Assembly: GCA_022836975.1 (NCBI GenBank) | Contig: JAIXMJ010000055.1 | Span: 1 to 5,302 of the forward strand | Reading direction: 5' to 3' | Length of the DNA: 5,302 nucleotides | DNA from: Wolbachia sp. | GTDB taxonomy: Bacteria; Pseudomonadota; Alphaproteobacteria; Rickettsiales; Anaplasmataceae | Part shown: piece by piece, positions 1 to 5,302 of the stretch | Position numbering within the stretch: position 1 is the stretch's first letter | Layout: each line of letters begins with the position of its first letter | Notes under the pieces: generated by a model | The model's database searches: none | What the model was told of the DNA's origin: nothing | What the model saw: the letters and a program-made list of their open reading frames with translations, nothing else | Program-made: the position numbers and the translations under genes

Positions 1-1
1 A

Positions 2-100
2 CTCAAGCACTTTCGTAGGGTTGCTACTCGTTATGATAAATTAGCCATCACTTTCTTATCTTTTGTTCATATTGCTGCTATTTATCTTTGGTTGAAATAA
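2..100 (+). CDS. IS5-family transposase, C-terminal end only (partial at window edge)
   Basis: The frame is open from the left edge and ends at TAA 98-100, giving 32 residues. They include FRRVATRYDKLAITFL and end in IAAIYLWLK. The F-R-R-x-A-T-R-Y-D-K-L-A block followed by a short hydrophobic helix is characteristic of the C-terminus of IS5-family DDE transposases, where it lies around and after the final catalytic Glu region. The DDE residues themselves lie outside the window. Such enzymes cut and join the ends of their own element. Whether the full gene is intact cannot be judged here. The stop codon is followed at once by material resembling the 5' part of another IS5-type transposase, so the element's own right terminus is either missing or within a few bases of position 101. 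The family call is confident; the exact IS name is not known. Confidence 0.8.
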   Translation, partial: LKHFRRVATRYDKLAITFLSFVHIAAIYLWLK

Positions 101-103
101 ATG

Positions 104-318
104 TCGACACTACCTAGGTTAATTTTAGAAAGCGTACGGAAGAAGAAGAGGAAACCAAGAAAACTTGGAGTTATTTTGTGGTGTGCTGAAAAAGTGGCTG
201 TCAGTGGTGAATGCTGCCAAAAGAGTTTCCAAAATGGCGCAATTGTTACGACTATTTCAAGAAATGGGGGTAAAAAACCGAATGAGGATAGAGAAAATGT
301 TCTGGTTAAAAAAAGATT
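104..318 (+). pseudogene. IS5-family transposase, N-terminal remnant with frameshifts and a stop
   Basis: No single frame is a gene, but the three forward frames together give the N-terminal IS5 transposase domain (DUF4096-like). The frame of position 101 gives LILESVRKKKRKPRKL (about 119-166). The next frame gives LELFCGVLK (165-191). The third gives KSGCQW-stop-MLPKEFPKWR and YDYFKKWG (190-270). The first frame resumes with GKKPNEDRENVLVKK (about 270-314). In the family the block reads xxSGCQWRMLP, so the TGA at 208-210 sits where Arg is expected and looks like a CGA-to-TGA change. At least three frame changes plus this stop make it a dead gene. The catalytic DDE domain is absent: the sequence passes straight to what looks like an element end near 322-332. 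The first residues of the normal N-terminus are also missing, so the 5' limit is approximate. Confidence 0.75.
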
Positions 319-338
319 GTGAACAGGCTCTTAGGCTT

Positions 339-620
339 AACTACTAAAGTTACCCAATGATTCTTATTCAAATGAATTATCGCAGTAAATGTTAAACGTG
401 AATTTTTCCCTCCTTTTTGTTTATTTTTGTATTTTGATAATTCTTGCACTAAATGTATAAAACTAACAATAATGGAAAAATACACATCTTTATTTTTATT
501 TGAGTAATGATGTACTGTACGAGCAATGTGTGCAATATCAGAGTGCTGCAACCAATATGCATAATTGCCTTTTGTGGTTGCATTAATAAAATCAGTTGCA
601 TTAATAAAATTGGTATCCAT
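339..620 (-). pseudogene. Ulp1/C48-type cysteine protease-like gene, 3' end lost to IS
   Basis: The minus-strand frame starts at ATG 620-618, preceded by AAGGAG (637-632, 11 bases upstream). That is a better start than the in-frame ATG at 641, which lacks a good ribosome site. Ninety-four codons look genuine. They include YWLQHSDIAHIA at residues 22-33 and a beta-strand-like stretch ending in LNKNHWVTLVV at 84-94. In Ulp1/SUMO-protease-fold peptidases a W-L-x-D/S-x-I motif opens the domain and a His-Trp after hydrophobic strands carries the catalytic His; spacing here (W24 to H88) fits. The Asp and Cys that should follow are absent because IS DNA takes over near 338. The open frame runs on through IS sequence to a stop at 306, adding about ten foreign residues. 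Wolbachia encodes several proteins of this fold, including the CidB-type deubiquitinases of cytoplasmic incompatibility. This fragment is too short to assign to any of them, and the fold call comes from motif recognition only. Confidence 0.5.
577..612. repeat. 18-bp tandem duplication inside the protease-like gene
   Basis: GTTGCATTAATAAAAT occurs at 577-592 and again at 595-610, an 18-base period with only the two linker bases differing. Read on the minus strand it encodes the repeated peptide NFINAT / DFINAT near the start of the protease-like fragment. Because the period is a multiple of three, the duplication keeps the frame. It looks like a replication-slippage event. Confidence 0.85.
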
Positions 621-719
621 AACCCTATTAACTCCTTGCATTATACATTTTATTAATTCTCACTTCTTTATATCGAAAGTGTCAATAGGTAAATGCGAGA
701 CAAATGGTAAATTCAAGGT

Positions 720-745
720 AAAGTTATAGATTAAAGTTATAGATT
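720..745. repeat. 13-bp perfect direct repeat, AAAGTTATAGATT x2
   Basis: AAAGTTATAGATT is present at 720-732 and immediately again at 733-745. It lies about 130 bases upstream of serS. It may be a slippage duplication or a trace of an excised element; nothing links it to regulation. Confidence 0.9.
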
Positions 746-866
746 GTGGAAGGTTCAAGTAGATAACACTGTTCTTTTGCGCTAAACATTTTCATTTTAA
801 ATGATCTATGAATTTGATCTACAGTAAAATTTGTTGAGTATTGAAGATTTTTCAAGTAAATTATAC

Positions 867-873
867 GGGAGGT
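867..873 (+). promoter_or_regulatory. serS ribosome binding site, fixes the start at 878
   Basis: GGGAGGT is a near-complete Shine-Dalgarno sequence. Its core GGAGG (868-872) ends five bases before ATG 878. The upstream in-frame GTG at 872 overlaps this motif, so it cannot be the start served by it. Confidence 0.75.
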
Positions 874-877
874 GGTT

Positions 878-2125
878 ATGCACGATATAGAGTATATACA
901 ACAAAACCCTGCATTATTTGATAAAGCAATGGAAAGTAGGGGAGTAAGTCGACCTGTTTCTAGTGAAATACTGAAACTTGACCAAGAGCATAAGATGCTG
1001 ATTACGAAATTACAGAATCTGCATAGACAACGTAATGAGCTTACTGCACAGATAAAAAAATTAAAAGCAAGTAAGGCTTCATGTGAAAATGAGATAATGT
1101 TATCAAAGAACATTGCAAATGAGGTAGAGTTAATCAACCTTGCAGAAAAGAAAGTAAGAGATAAGTTATTCAATCTCCTTTCTAGTTTGCCTAATATACC
1201 AGAAGCAGATGTACAAACAGGCGAAAATTCAGTAGAGATCAAAGAATATGGAAAAAGAAAACAGTTTGATTTTGTACCAAAATTGCATGATGAATTAGGA
1301 GAAAGGCTAGGATTAATGGATTTTGAATGGTCAGCTAAAATTTCAGGATCTAGATTTACGATATTACAGGGAAAGCTGGCTAAGTTAGGGCGTGCACTGA
1401 TTAATTTTATGATGGATATTCATACCAATGAATTTGGGTATACTGAAATATATCATCCTGTTTTGGTAAAAGATAAAGCTATGTATAATGTTGGTCAACT
1501 ACCTAAGTTTTCTGATGATTCATATTCAACTAGCAGTGGGTTAAGGCTAATTCCTACAGGTGAAGTTGTACTCACCAACCTATTTGCAGATAAATCTATC
1601 AGTAACAATATGTTGCCAACCAGACTGGCTGCATATTCAGAGTGTTTTCGTAAAGAAGCAGGTAGTGCTGGACGGGATACTAGGGGTATAATAAGACAGC
1701 ATCAATTTGGTAAAGTTGAATTGGTAAGTATTACGGACGAAAGTCAATCAAGTATTGAGCTTGAACGTATGATAAATATTGCTGAAGAAGTATTAAAGAG
1801 ACTTGACATACCATATAGAGTGGTATTATTGGGTTGTAATGATATGAGCTTTGCTTCACAAAAGACCTATGATTTGGAAGTATGGTTACCAGGACAAAAT
1901 AAATATAGAGAAATATCTAGCTGTTCAAATTGTGGCGCATTTCAAACCAGGAGAATGAATACTAGAATCTCTAGCACGAAAAGGTATCCTCATACTTTAA
2001 ATGGGTCAGCTTTAGCTGTAGGTAGGACCGTTATTGCTGTAATGGAAAATTATCAAAATTCTGATGGATCAATTACAGTGCCAGATATATTACAAAAATA
2101 TATGGCATGTCAAAATATCCTTTAA
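878..2125 (+). CDS. serS: Seryl-tRNA synthetase
   Basis: The product is a cytoplasmic class II aminoacyl-tRNA synthetase that activates serine with ATP and charges tRNA-Ser (and tRNA-Sec where present). At 415 residues it is close to the usual bacterial length of about 420-430. Residues about 28-100 are rich in charged heptad-like sequence (KLQNLHRQRNELTAQIKKLK) and form the family's N-terminal antiparallel coiled coil, which grips the tRNA-Ser variable arm. The catalytic domain follows. Motif 1 is around YTEIYHPVLVK (188-198), the serine-site T-G-E lies in LIPTGEV (224-230), motif 2 is FRKEAGSAGRDTRG (257-270) leading to RQHQFGKVEL, and motif 3 is NGSALAVGRTVIAVMENYQ (375-393) with its conserved Arg. 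No frameshift or stop is present, so the gene looks functional or only recently non-functional. The ATG at 878 is chosen because of the Shine-Dalgarno just upstream. purD follows after 58 bases without an evident terminator. Confidence 0.97.
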   Translation: MHDIEYIQQNPALFDKAMESRGVSRPVSSEILKLDQEHKMLITKLQNLHRQRNELTAQIKKLKASKASCENEIMLSKNIANEVELINLAEKKVRDKLFNLLSSLPNIPEADVQTGENSVEIKEYGKRKQFDFVPKLHDELGERLGLMDFEWSAKISGSRFTILQGKLAKLGRALINFMMDIHTNEFGYTEIYHPVLVKDKAMYNVGQLPKFSDDSYSTSSGLRLIPTGEVVLTNLFADKSISNNMLPTRLAAYSECFRKEAGSAGRDTRGIIRQHQFGKVELVSITDESQSSIELERMINIAEEVLKRLDIPYRVVLLGCNDMSFASQKTYDLEVWLPGQNKYREISSCSNCGAFQTRRMNTRISSTKRYPHTLNGSALAVGRTVIAVMENYQNSDGSITVPDILQKYMACQNIL

Positions 2126-2171
2126 TTTACGTTAATTTTTATGATATAAAAAATAGTGAATAAAAATTTAT

Positions 2172-2176
2172 AAGGA
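2172..2176 (+). promoter_or_regulatory. purD ribosome binding site
   Basis: AAGGA lies seven bases upstream of the purD ATG. The preceding serS-purD gap (2126-2183) is very AT-rich. It contains a -10-like TATGAT at 2140-2145 without a convincing -35, so a separate purD promoter is possible but unsupported. Confidence 0.6.
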
Positions 2177-2183
2177 AAAAAAG

Positions 2184-3437
2184 ATGAAAGTTTTAGTAAT
2201 AGGTTCCGGTGGGCGTGAACATGCAGTACTATGGGCTTTAAATAAGTCTCCATTATTAACTAAGTTATATGTAGCTCCTGGTCGTCAAGCTATGGCAAGT
2301 TTAGCCACTCTTGCTGATATAGATATTAGCAATGCAATAGATGTAACGCAATTTTGTAAAAAAGAAAATATAGAATTAGTAGTTATTGGTCCAGAGCAAC
2401 CTATAGTCAGTGGATTATCTGATAGTTTATATGCGGAAGGTATTAATGTTTTTGCTCCAAATAAAGCAGCTGCAAAACTTGAAGCAGAAAAATCTTTTAC
2501 AAAGGAACTATGTAAACAATACGGTATACCAACGGCTAAATATGGACACTTTATTGATGAGGAATTAGCTAAAAATTTTGTGAGAAGTAATAAAATACGG
2601 TTGCCTTTAGTAGTAAAGGCAAATGGTTTGGCGGCAGGAAAGGGCGTTATAATATGTCATACAGAAAGTGAAGCATTTTCAGCGATAGACCTAATGCTTG
2701 TTGAAAAGAAATTTGGGAAATCAGGTGAAGAAATCATTATAGAAGAATTTCTAGTGGGAGAAGAAGTCAGTTTTTTTGCATTTGTTGACGGTATAAAAGT
2801 AACAGTACTTGGCTGTGTTAAAGACTATAAACGAGCATGGGAAAATAATGAAGGACCAAATACTGGTGGTATGGGGTCATACTCGTCACCTTTCATTGTA
2901 AGTAGGAATATGGAGCAAAGAATTATTGACAACATAATACATCCTACGGTTCAGGCGTTAGCAAACATGGGCACATCGTACAGAGGGGTACTCTTTGCTG
3001 GGCTAATGATTACTAAGGATGGTCCCAAACTTCTTGAATATAATGTTAGGTTTGGTGACCCAGAAGCGCAGGTAATATTGCCTAGGTTGGACTGTGATTT
3101 ACTGGAATTAATGTTAGCTGGTACCGAGGAAACAGTGAATGTAAAGCTTAATAATAGGTCGACTGTATGTGTTGTTGTAGCAAGTAAAGGCTATCCTAAT
3201 GATTATAAGAAAGGTACGATAATTAAGGGTTTAGATAAAATTGCAAATATGTCTGATGTTTTAGTTTTTCATGCAGGTACTAAACTAGATGAAGATGGTA
3301 ACTGGGTTTCTGATGGTGGTAGGGTATTGAATATTGTAGCAGATGGAGGGACTATAGAAGAAGCAAAGGGTAAAGTATATTCAGCGCTAAGTTTTTTAGA
3401 ATGGCCTGAAGGGTTTTTTAGGTATGATATTGGATGA
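2184..3437 (+). CDS. purD: Phosphoribosylamine-glycine ligase (GAR synthetase)
   Basis: The enzyme ligates glycine to 5-phosphoribosylamine with ATP to give glycinamide ribonucleotide, the second step of de novo purine synthesis. At 417 residues it is nearly full length (typical monofunctional bacterial PurD is about 420-430). The N-terminal domain opens with MKVLVIGSGGREHA (1-14), the family signature, and continues with VVIGPEQP (66-73). The ATP-grasp region covers about 101-295: VVKANGLAAGKGV (143-155) is the nucleotide-binding loop, GPNTGGMGSYS (224-234) is the family signature, and LEYNVRFGDPEAQ (284-296) supplies metal ligands. The C-terminal domain is present, ending in EGFFRYDIG. It stops a few residues earlier than the common DIGWRA-type end, probably without harm, since the stop falls next to the purA start. 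Only five bases separate the stop from ATG 3443, suggesting cotranscription and coupled translation with purA. Confidence 0.97.
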   Translation: MKVLVIGSGGREHAVLWALNKSPLLTKLYVAPGRQAMASLATLADIDISNAIDVTQFCKKENIELVVIGPEQPIVSGLSDSLYAEGINVFAPNKAAAKLEAEKSFTKELCKQYGIPTAKYGHFIDEELAKNFVRSNKIRLPLVVKANGLAAGKGVIICHTESEAFSAIDLMLVEKKFGKSGEEIIIEEFLVGEEVSFFAFVDGIKVTVLGCVKDYKRAWENNEGPNTGGMGSYSSPFIVSRNMEQRIIDNIIHPTVQALANMGTSYRGVLFAGLMITKDGPKLLEYNVRFGDPEAQVILPRLDCDLLELMLAGTEETVNVKLNNRSTVCVVVASKGYPNDYKKGTIIKGLDKIANMSDVLVFHAGTKLDEDGNWVSDGGRVLNIVADGGTIEEAKGKVYSALSFLEWPEGFFRYDIG

Positions 3438-3442
3438 TCCTC

Positions 3443-4495
3443 ATGAATAATATAGTTGTTATTGGTTTACAGTGGGGTGATGAAGGTAAGGGTAAAATAG
3501 TAGATTATCTCTCTGAGCATGCAGATGCAGTGGTAAGGTTTCAAGGAGGAAATAATGCTGGGCATACTATCGTAGTTGATGGCCAAGCTTATAAGTTAAA
3601 TTTGTTACCTTCTTCGGTTCTGAGGCCTGGTAAAGTATCATTAATAGGAAATGGTGTTGTGCTTGACCCATACCTCTTCATTAAAGAAATTGAAGTGATG
3701 CAATCCAGGGGTATAGAAATAAATCCAAGTAATTTAATGATATCTGAAGGCTGTCCTTTAATATTAAATGTGCATAAGGAAAAGGAAGTGTTGTTCAGGA
3801 GCTCAGATAAAATCGGTACGACCAGTAAAGGGATAGGTCCTTGTTATGAGGATAAAATAGGAAGAAGGGCAATACGTTTGTGTGATTTAGAAAATGCAGG
3901 TTTGCTGGATGAAAAGGTAGATACTTTGCTTAATTATCATAATGTGATCAGAAAAGGGTTTGGTAGTAAATTAATAAGTAAAGAGGAAGTAATGGAAGAA
4001 ATTCTAGGTGTTTCTGAAAAGATTCTTCCATATAAAAAACGTGTATCGAATATTTTGGGTAACTTTCAGGATGAAGGTAAAAAAATAATCTTTGAAGGTG
4101 CACAGGGCACCTTTTTAGATATTGATCATGGTACATATCCATTTGTTACTTCAAGTAACACTATTGCATCTACTGCAATAGTGGGTTCAGGATTGTTTTC
4201 TCATAATTATGTTTTAGGTGTTACGAAAGCTTATACAACCAGAGTGGGTAATGGTCCATTTCCTACTGAACAAAAAAATGAAATGGGTGATATTTTATTT
4301 ACTAGAGGCAAGGAGATAGGCACAGTAAGTAATAGGAAAAGACGTTGTGGATGGTTCGATGCTGTATTAATACGCCATGCAATAAAGCTTTCCGGGGTAT
4401 CTAGTATAGCTTTAACTAAATTAGATATTCTGGATTCGTTTGATACAATTAAAATATGGAGCCGCTGTTGTCATATTGTATGGTACATCGACTGA
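3443..4495 (+). pseudogene. purA: Adenylosuccinate synthetase, truncated at a sequence junction
   Basis: PurA joins IMP and aspartate using GTP to give adenylosuccinate, the first step from IMP to AMP. The start at 3443 gives the family N-terminus MNNIVVIGLQWGDEGKGK; the upstream in-frame ATG at 3434 overlaps the purD stop and adds three atypical residues. Visible motifs are the P-loop GDEGKGK (12-18, catalytic Asp13), NNAGHT (37-42, catalytic His41), GTTSKGIGP (125-133), GAQGTFLDIDHG (219-230), RVGNGPFPTE (267-276), GTVSNRKRRCGW (293-304) and TKLDILD (325-331). Residues to Ile338 fit PurA. The family continues with a Cys/Gly-Tyr segment, but here unrelated codons WSRCCHIVWYID lead to TGA 4493-4495. 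About 80-90 residues of the usual 425-430 are missing, including the C-terminal GTP-binding part. The upstream frame is undamaged, so the break looks recent or artefactual. As written, the product should be inactive. Confidence 0.93.
4455..4460. other. Junction between bacterial purA and unrelated DNA
   Basis: PurA similarity ends with codon ATA 4454-4456. The expected next residue in related proteins is Cys (TGT/TGC), and the sequence here begins TGG, so a TG dinucleotide could be shared between the two sides. That would be a two-base microhomology typical of end joining. From this point a different forward frame carries protein-like sequence. No IS terminal repeat, target duplication or tRNA is visible at the break. 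Confidence 0.7.
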
Positions 4496-4775
4496 AAATC
4501 TAATTTTGGAAGATTTTACAAAATATTGCGAAATTTTGAAAAATGACGCGATTGTACTTGACTCGATAAGATCTTTGACCGACCTTTTCGGCGAATATAT
4601 TGAATACGTAGTAAAAAGAAATAGCTTTGATGAACGCGTACGAATTGTTTTAAAAAATATGCTTGCTCATCAATTTGCCATACATGTAAGCTAGTGTATA
4701 AGAAAAGTGACTGAAAAAGTTAGGTCGTTCTTTCACCAATACCGAGATATCACGGTTCAGTTAAGCAAGAAATAA
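4457..4775 (+). CDS. Unrecognised protein, 3' exons, probably eukaryotic (5' end missing)
   Basis: The frame containing GGA 4458-4460 reads GAAVVILYGTSTENL and continues through FTKYCEILKN, FGEYIEYVVKRNSFDERVR and NMLAHQFAIH (to 4685), a plausible helical, soluble protein with no membrane segment. I do not recognise the family. It has no start or ribosome site of its own: the nominal TTG at 4440 lies inside purA, so the frame enters from the break and its N-terminus is lost. Unspliced, it would stop two codons later (VS then TAG, 4692-4694). If GTAAGC at 4686 is a splice donor and TTCAG ending at 4760 the acceptor, the frame continues in phase as LSKK and ends at TAA 4773-4775. The spliced reading is an inference. 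A decayed bacterial gene fragment is the alternative. Confidence 0.45.
4686..4760 (+). other. Candidate spliceosomal intron, 75 bases
   Basis: The segment begins GTAAGC and ends CACGGTTCAG. Removing it joins CAT to TTA in phase 0 and leads to a stop five codons on. GTAAG-starts and TTCAG-ends are standard eukaryotic splice signals. It contains a stop as its third codon, which fits non-coding sequence. Confidence 0.4.
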
Positions 4776-4828
4776 TTTTTTAAATTATTTATAAATTATA
4801 ATTTTAGAGACTAACATTCGCTCCTAAA
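4776..4828 (+). promoter_or_regulatory. Short AT-rich spacer between the two eukaryotic-like genes
   Basis: Only 53 bases separate the predicted stop at 4775 from ATG 4829. The spacer contains TATAAATTATAA (4790-4801) and then ATTTTAG ending at 4807, followed by a 21-base leader with A at -3 of the ATG. The TATAAA-like run could be a core promoter element or just AT-rich sequence. The TTTTAG could be a splice or trans-splice acceptor, as between genes of nematode operons. No bacterial Shine-Dalgarno precedes the ATG (the bases are TCCTAAA), which argues against a bacterial gene. Confidence 0.3.
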
Positions 4829-5166
4829 ATGTCATGTTCACGTAGCGAAACTGTAAAAGACAAGGATGCCGAAAATTTACTAAACGGGCAAGCATTATCG
4901 TCGGCATCGGAAATAGATAGTGAAATGAATAAATATATGGATATATACAAAAAATTCATAGGCCAATATCAAAATATGATGAAGGAAAACCCTATGAAAA
5001 CTAATATAATGGTAAGTATAAAATTTCGACAAATCACTGTTTTTAGACCCTAGACATATATATAGATGCACTAGCTAAAAAGATTATCGATCTGAAAAGG
5101 AAAAAGCCGAATACAGCAATAGAGGCAACAATAGCAAAGAAGATTTCGCTAAAATATCCTTTGTAA
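4829..5166 (+). CDS. Unrecognised small protein with one candidate intron, probably eukaryotic
   Basis: Exon 1 (4829-5011) encodes 61 residues: a polar Ser-rich start (MSCSRSETVKDKDAENLL) and then a charged helical stretch with SEMNKYMDIYKKFIGQYQNM. Read straight through, the frame ends at TAG 5051-5053 after 74 codons. If GTAAGT at 5012 is a donor and TTTTAG ending at 5046 an acceptor, the frame continues in phase through LDIYIDALAKKIIDLKRKK and IEATIAKKISLKYPL to TAA 5164-5166, for 100 residues in all. The next two AG sites (5053, 5065) would give immediate stops, so 5046 is the only usable nearby acceptor. The exon 2 peptide is Lys-rich, amphipathic and similar in style to exon 1, which supports the join. 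A second GTAAGT begins at 5163 and overlaps the stop, so a further exon outside the window is possible. No signal peptide or membrane segment is seen, and no function is proposed. Confidence 0.4.
5012..5046 (+). other. Candidate very short intron, 35 bases
   Basis: The segment runs from GTAAGT to CTGTTTTTAG, with a T-rich tract before the AG. Removing its 35 bases restores a long open frame that the unspliced sequence lacks. A length of 35 is unusually small for animal introns but occurs in some compact eukaryotic genomes. Confidence 0.4.
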
Positions 5167-5302
5167 GTTTGTAGGGTAGGGCACACCATGTCCAAATATA
5201 AGGAAAATCAAGTTGACAGGCAACTTTTGAAAAACGAATGGTAGAACGTCCTAAAATAGTGTCCTGAACAATTCTGTGAAAAAATTTTTTGTGGTTTATT
5301 GG
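5167..5302. other. No recognisable gene in the right-hand tail
   Basis: Stops occur in every forward frame and no protein-like stretch was recognised. The longest ATG-initiated reading is an 18-residue one beginning at 5189 (MSKYKENQVDRQLLKNEW), too short to call. A 6-bp inverted repeat (AAGTTG 5210-5215 / CAACTT 5221-5226) is followed by TTT but is too weak to call a terminator. The segment could be an intron or a 3' flank of the preceding gene. Confidence 0.4.

Larger units (their letters stand above)
1..338 (+). mobile_element. Composite of decayed IS5-family insertion sequence remnants
   Basis: A transposase tail (to 100) is joined directly to a transposase head (from about 104), both on the plus strand, so the segment is not one ordinary IS copy. 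It could be two nested or tandem copies with the parts between them deleted, or an internally deleted copy beside another. The right boundary is placed near 338, where the minus-strand protease-like reading frame stops making sense. On the minus strand the sequence entering the IS reads AAGAGCCTGTTCAC (332-319), which resembles the GAGCCTGTTC-type termini of many IS5-group elements. No matching inverted copy was found elsewhere in the window, so the terminal-repeat call is tentative. Confidence 0.6.
621..877. other. Divergent intergenic region upstream of serS
   Basis: This spacer separates the leftward protease-like fragment from serS. It should hold the promoters for both, but no strong -35/-10 pair is evident. 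The best candidate for serS is TTGATC (814-819) with TATTGA (839-844), whose 19-base spacer makes it weak. The region contains a 13-bp direct repeat at 720-745. No tRNA, small RNA or riboswitch was recognised. The long minus-strand open frame across 724-1242 is a shadow of serS and its leader, not a gene. Confidence 0.4.

Noticed and set aside
101..347. Two overlapping plus-strand open frames read as small genes
   Set aside because: Each is a frame-shifted slice of the same degenerate IS5 transposase N-terminus; the family motifs appear only when frames are combined.
745..770. GGTTCAAGT resembling a tRNA T-loop
   Set aside because: The flanking bases do not form the five-pair T-stem and no acceptor, D or anticodon arms can be built around it.
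872..880. GTG at 872 as the serS start
   Set aside because: It overlaps the Shine-Dalgarno sequence GGGAGGT, whereas ATG 878 has correct spacing and gives the expected M-H-D-I N-terminus.
724..1242. Minus-strand open frame of 172 codons opposite the start of serS
   Set aside because: It lies mainly antisense to the conserved SerRS coiled-coil region, has a low-complexity Ser/Phe/Cys/Ile-rich composition typical of antisense frames, and shows no recognisable motif.
2126..2183. Possible promoter or terminator between serS and purD
   Set aside because: TATGAT is present but without a spaced -35, and the AT-rich imperfect palindrome lacks a GC stem; both are expected by chance at this base composition.
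3434..3442. ATG 3434 as the purA start
   Set aside because: It adds MIL before the family N-terminus MNNIVVIGLQWGDEGKGK; ATG 3443 fits the family better, though coupled initiation at 3434 cannot be excluded.
3948..4142. Minus-strand open frame inside purA
   Set aside because: It is entirely antisense to conserved PurA coding sequence and has no recognisable domain.
4440..4456. TTG at 4440 as the start of the gene after the junction
   Set aside because: It is inside purA coding sequence in another frame with no ribosome site. Protein-like sequence in this frame begins only after the break.
5210..5229. Stem-loop AAGTTG/CAACTT followed by T residues as a terminator
   Set aside because: A six-pair AT-rich stem with only four Ts is too weak, and no bacterial gene lies upstream to be terminated.

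Overview
Most of this window (about 1-4456) reads as AT-rich alphaproteobacterial endosymbiont DNA, most like Wolbachia or a close Anaplasmataceae relative. The assignment rests on three things: the compact serS-purD-purA gene set with AT-biased codons, decayed IS5-family transposase pieces, and a broken Ulp1/C48-protease-like gene. It is an inference from protein character, not a database match.

Layout. Positions 1-338 hold remnants of insertion sequences: the last 32 codons of one IS5-type transposase, then the 5' part of a second one wrecked by frameshifts and a stop. The IS debris abuts a minus-strand gene fragment (620 down to about 339) that resembles an Ulp1-like cysteine protease cut just after its catalytic His-Trp. 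A 257-base divergent spacer follows. It carries two copies of a 13-bp direct repeat and leads into three same-strand genes: serS (seryl-tRNA synthetase, intact), purD (GAR synthetase, intact) and purA (adenylosuccinate synthetase). purD and purA are five bases apart and probably cotranscribed. PurD and PurA act at an early step of IMP synthesis and at the first committed step from IMP to AMP. SerS charges tRNA-Ser and shares only the location.

The purA reading frame stops being PurA after codon 338 (about 4456), with roughly 80-90 C-terminal residues missing. The remaining 850 bases look different. They show a reading frame entering from the break with no start of its own and closing at a GTAAGC donor-like site, then a second short gene interrupted by a GTAAGT...TTTTAG segment. 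Both can be spliced in phase to give short, properly terminated proteins. I read this part as probably eukaryotic nuclear DNA. The window would then be either a bacterium-to-host nuclear insertion caught at its right border or a chimeric contig. Neither eukaryotic-like protein was recognised, and the splicing model is inferred from sequence only.

No tRNA, rRNA, CRISPR array or convincing rho-independent terminator was seen.
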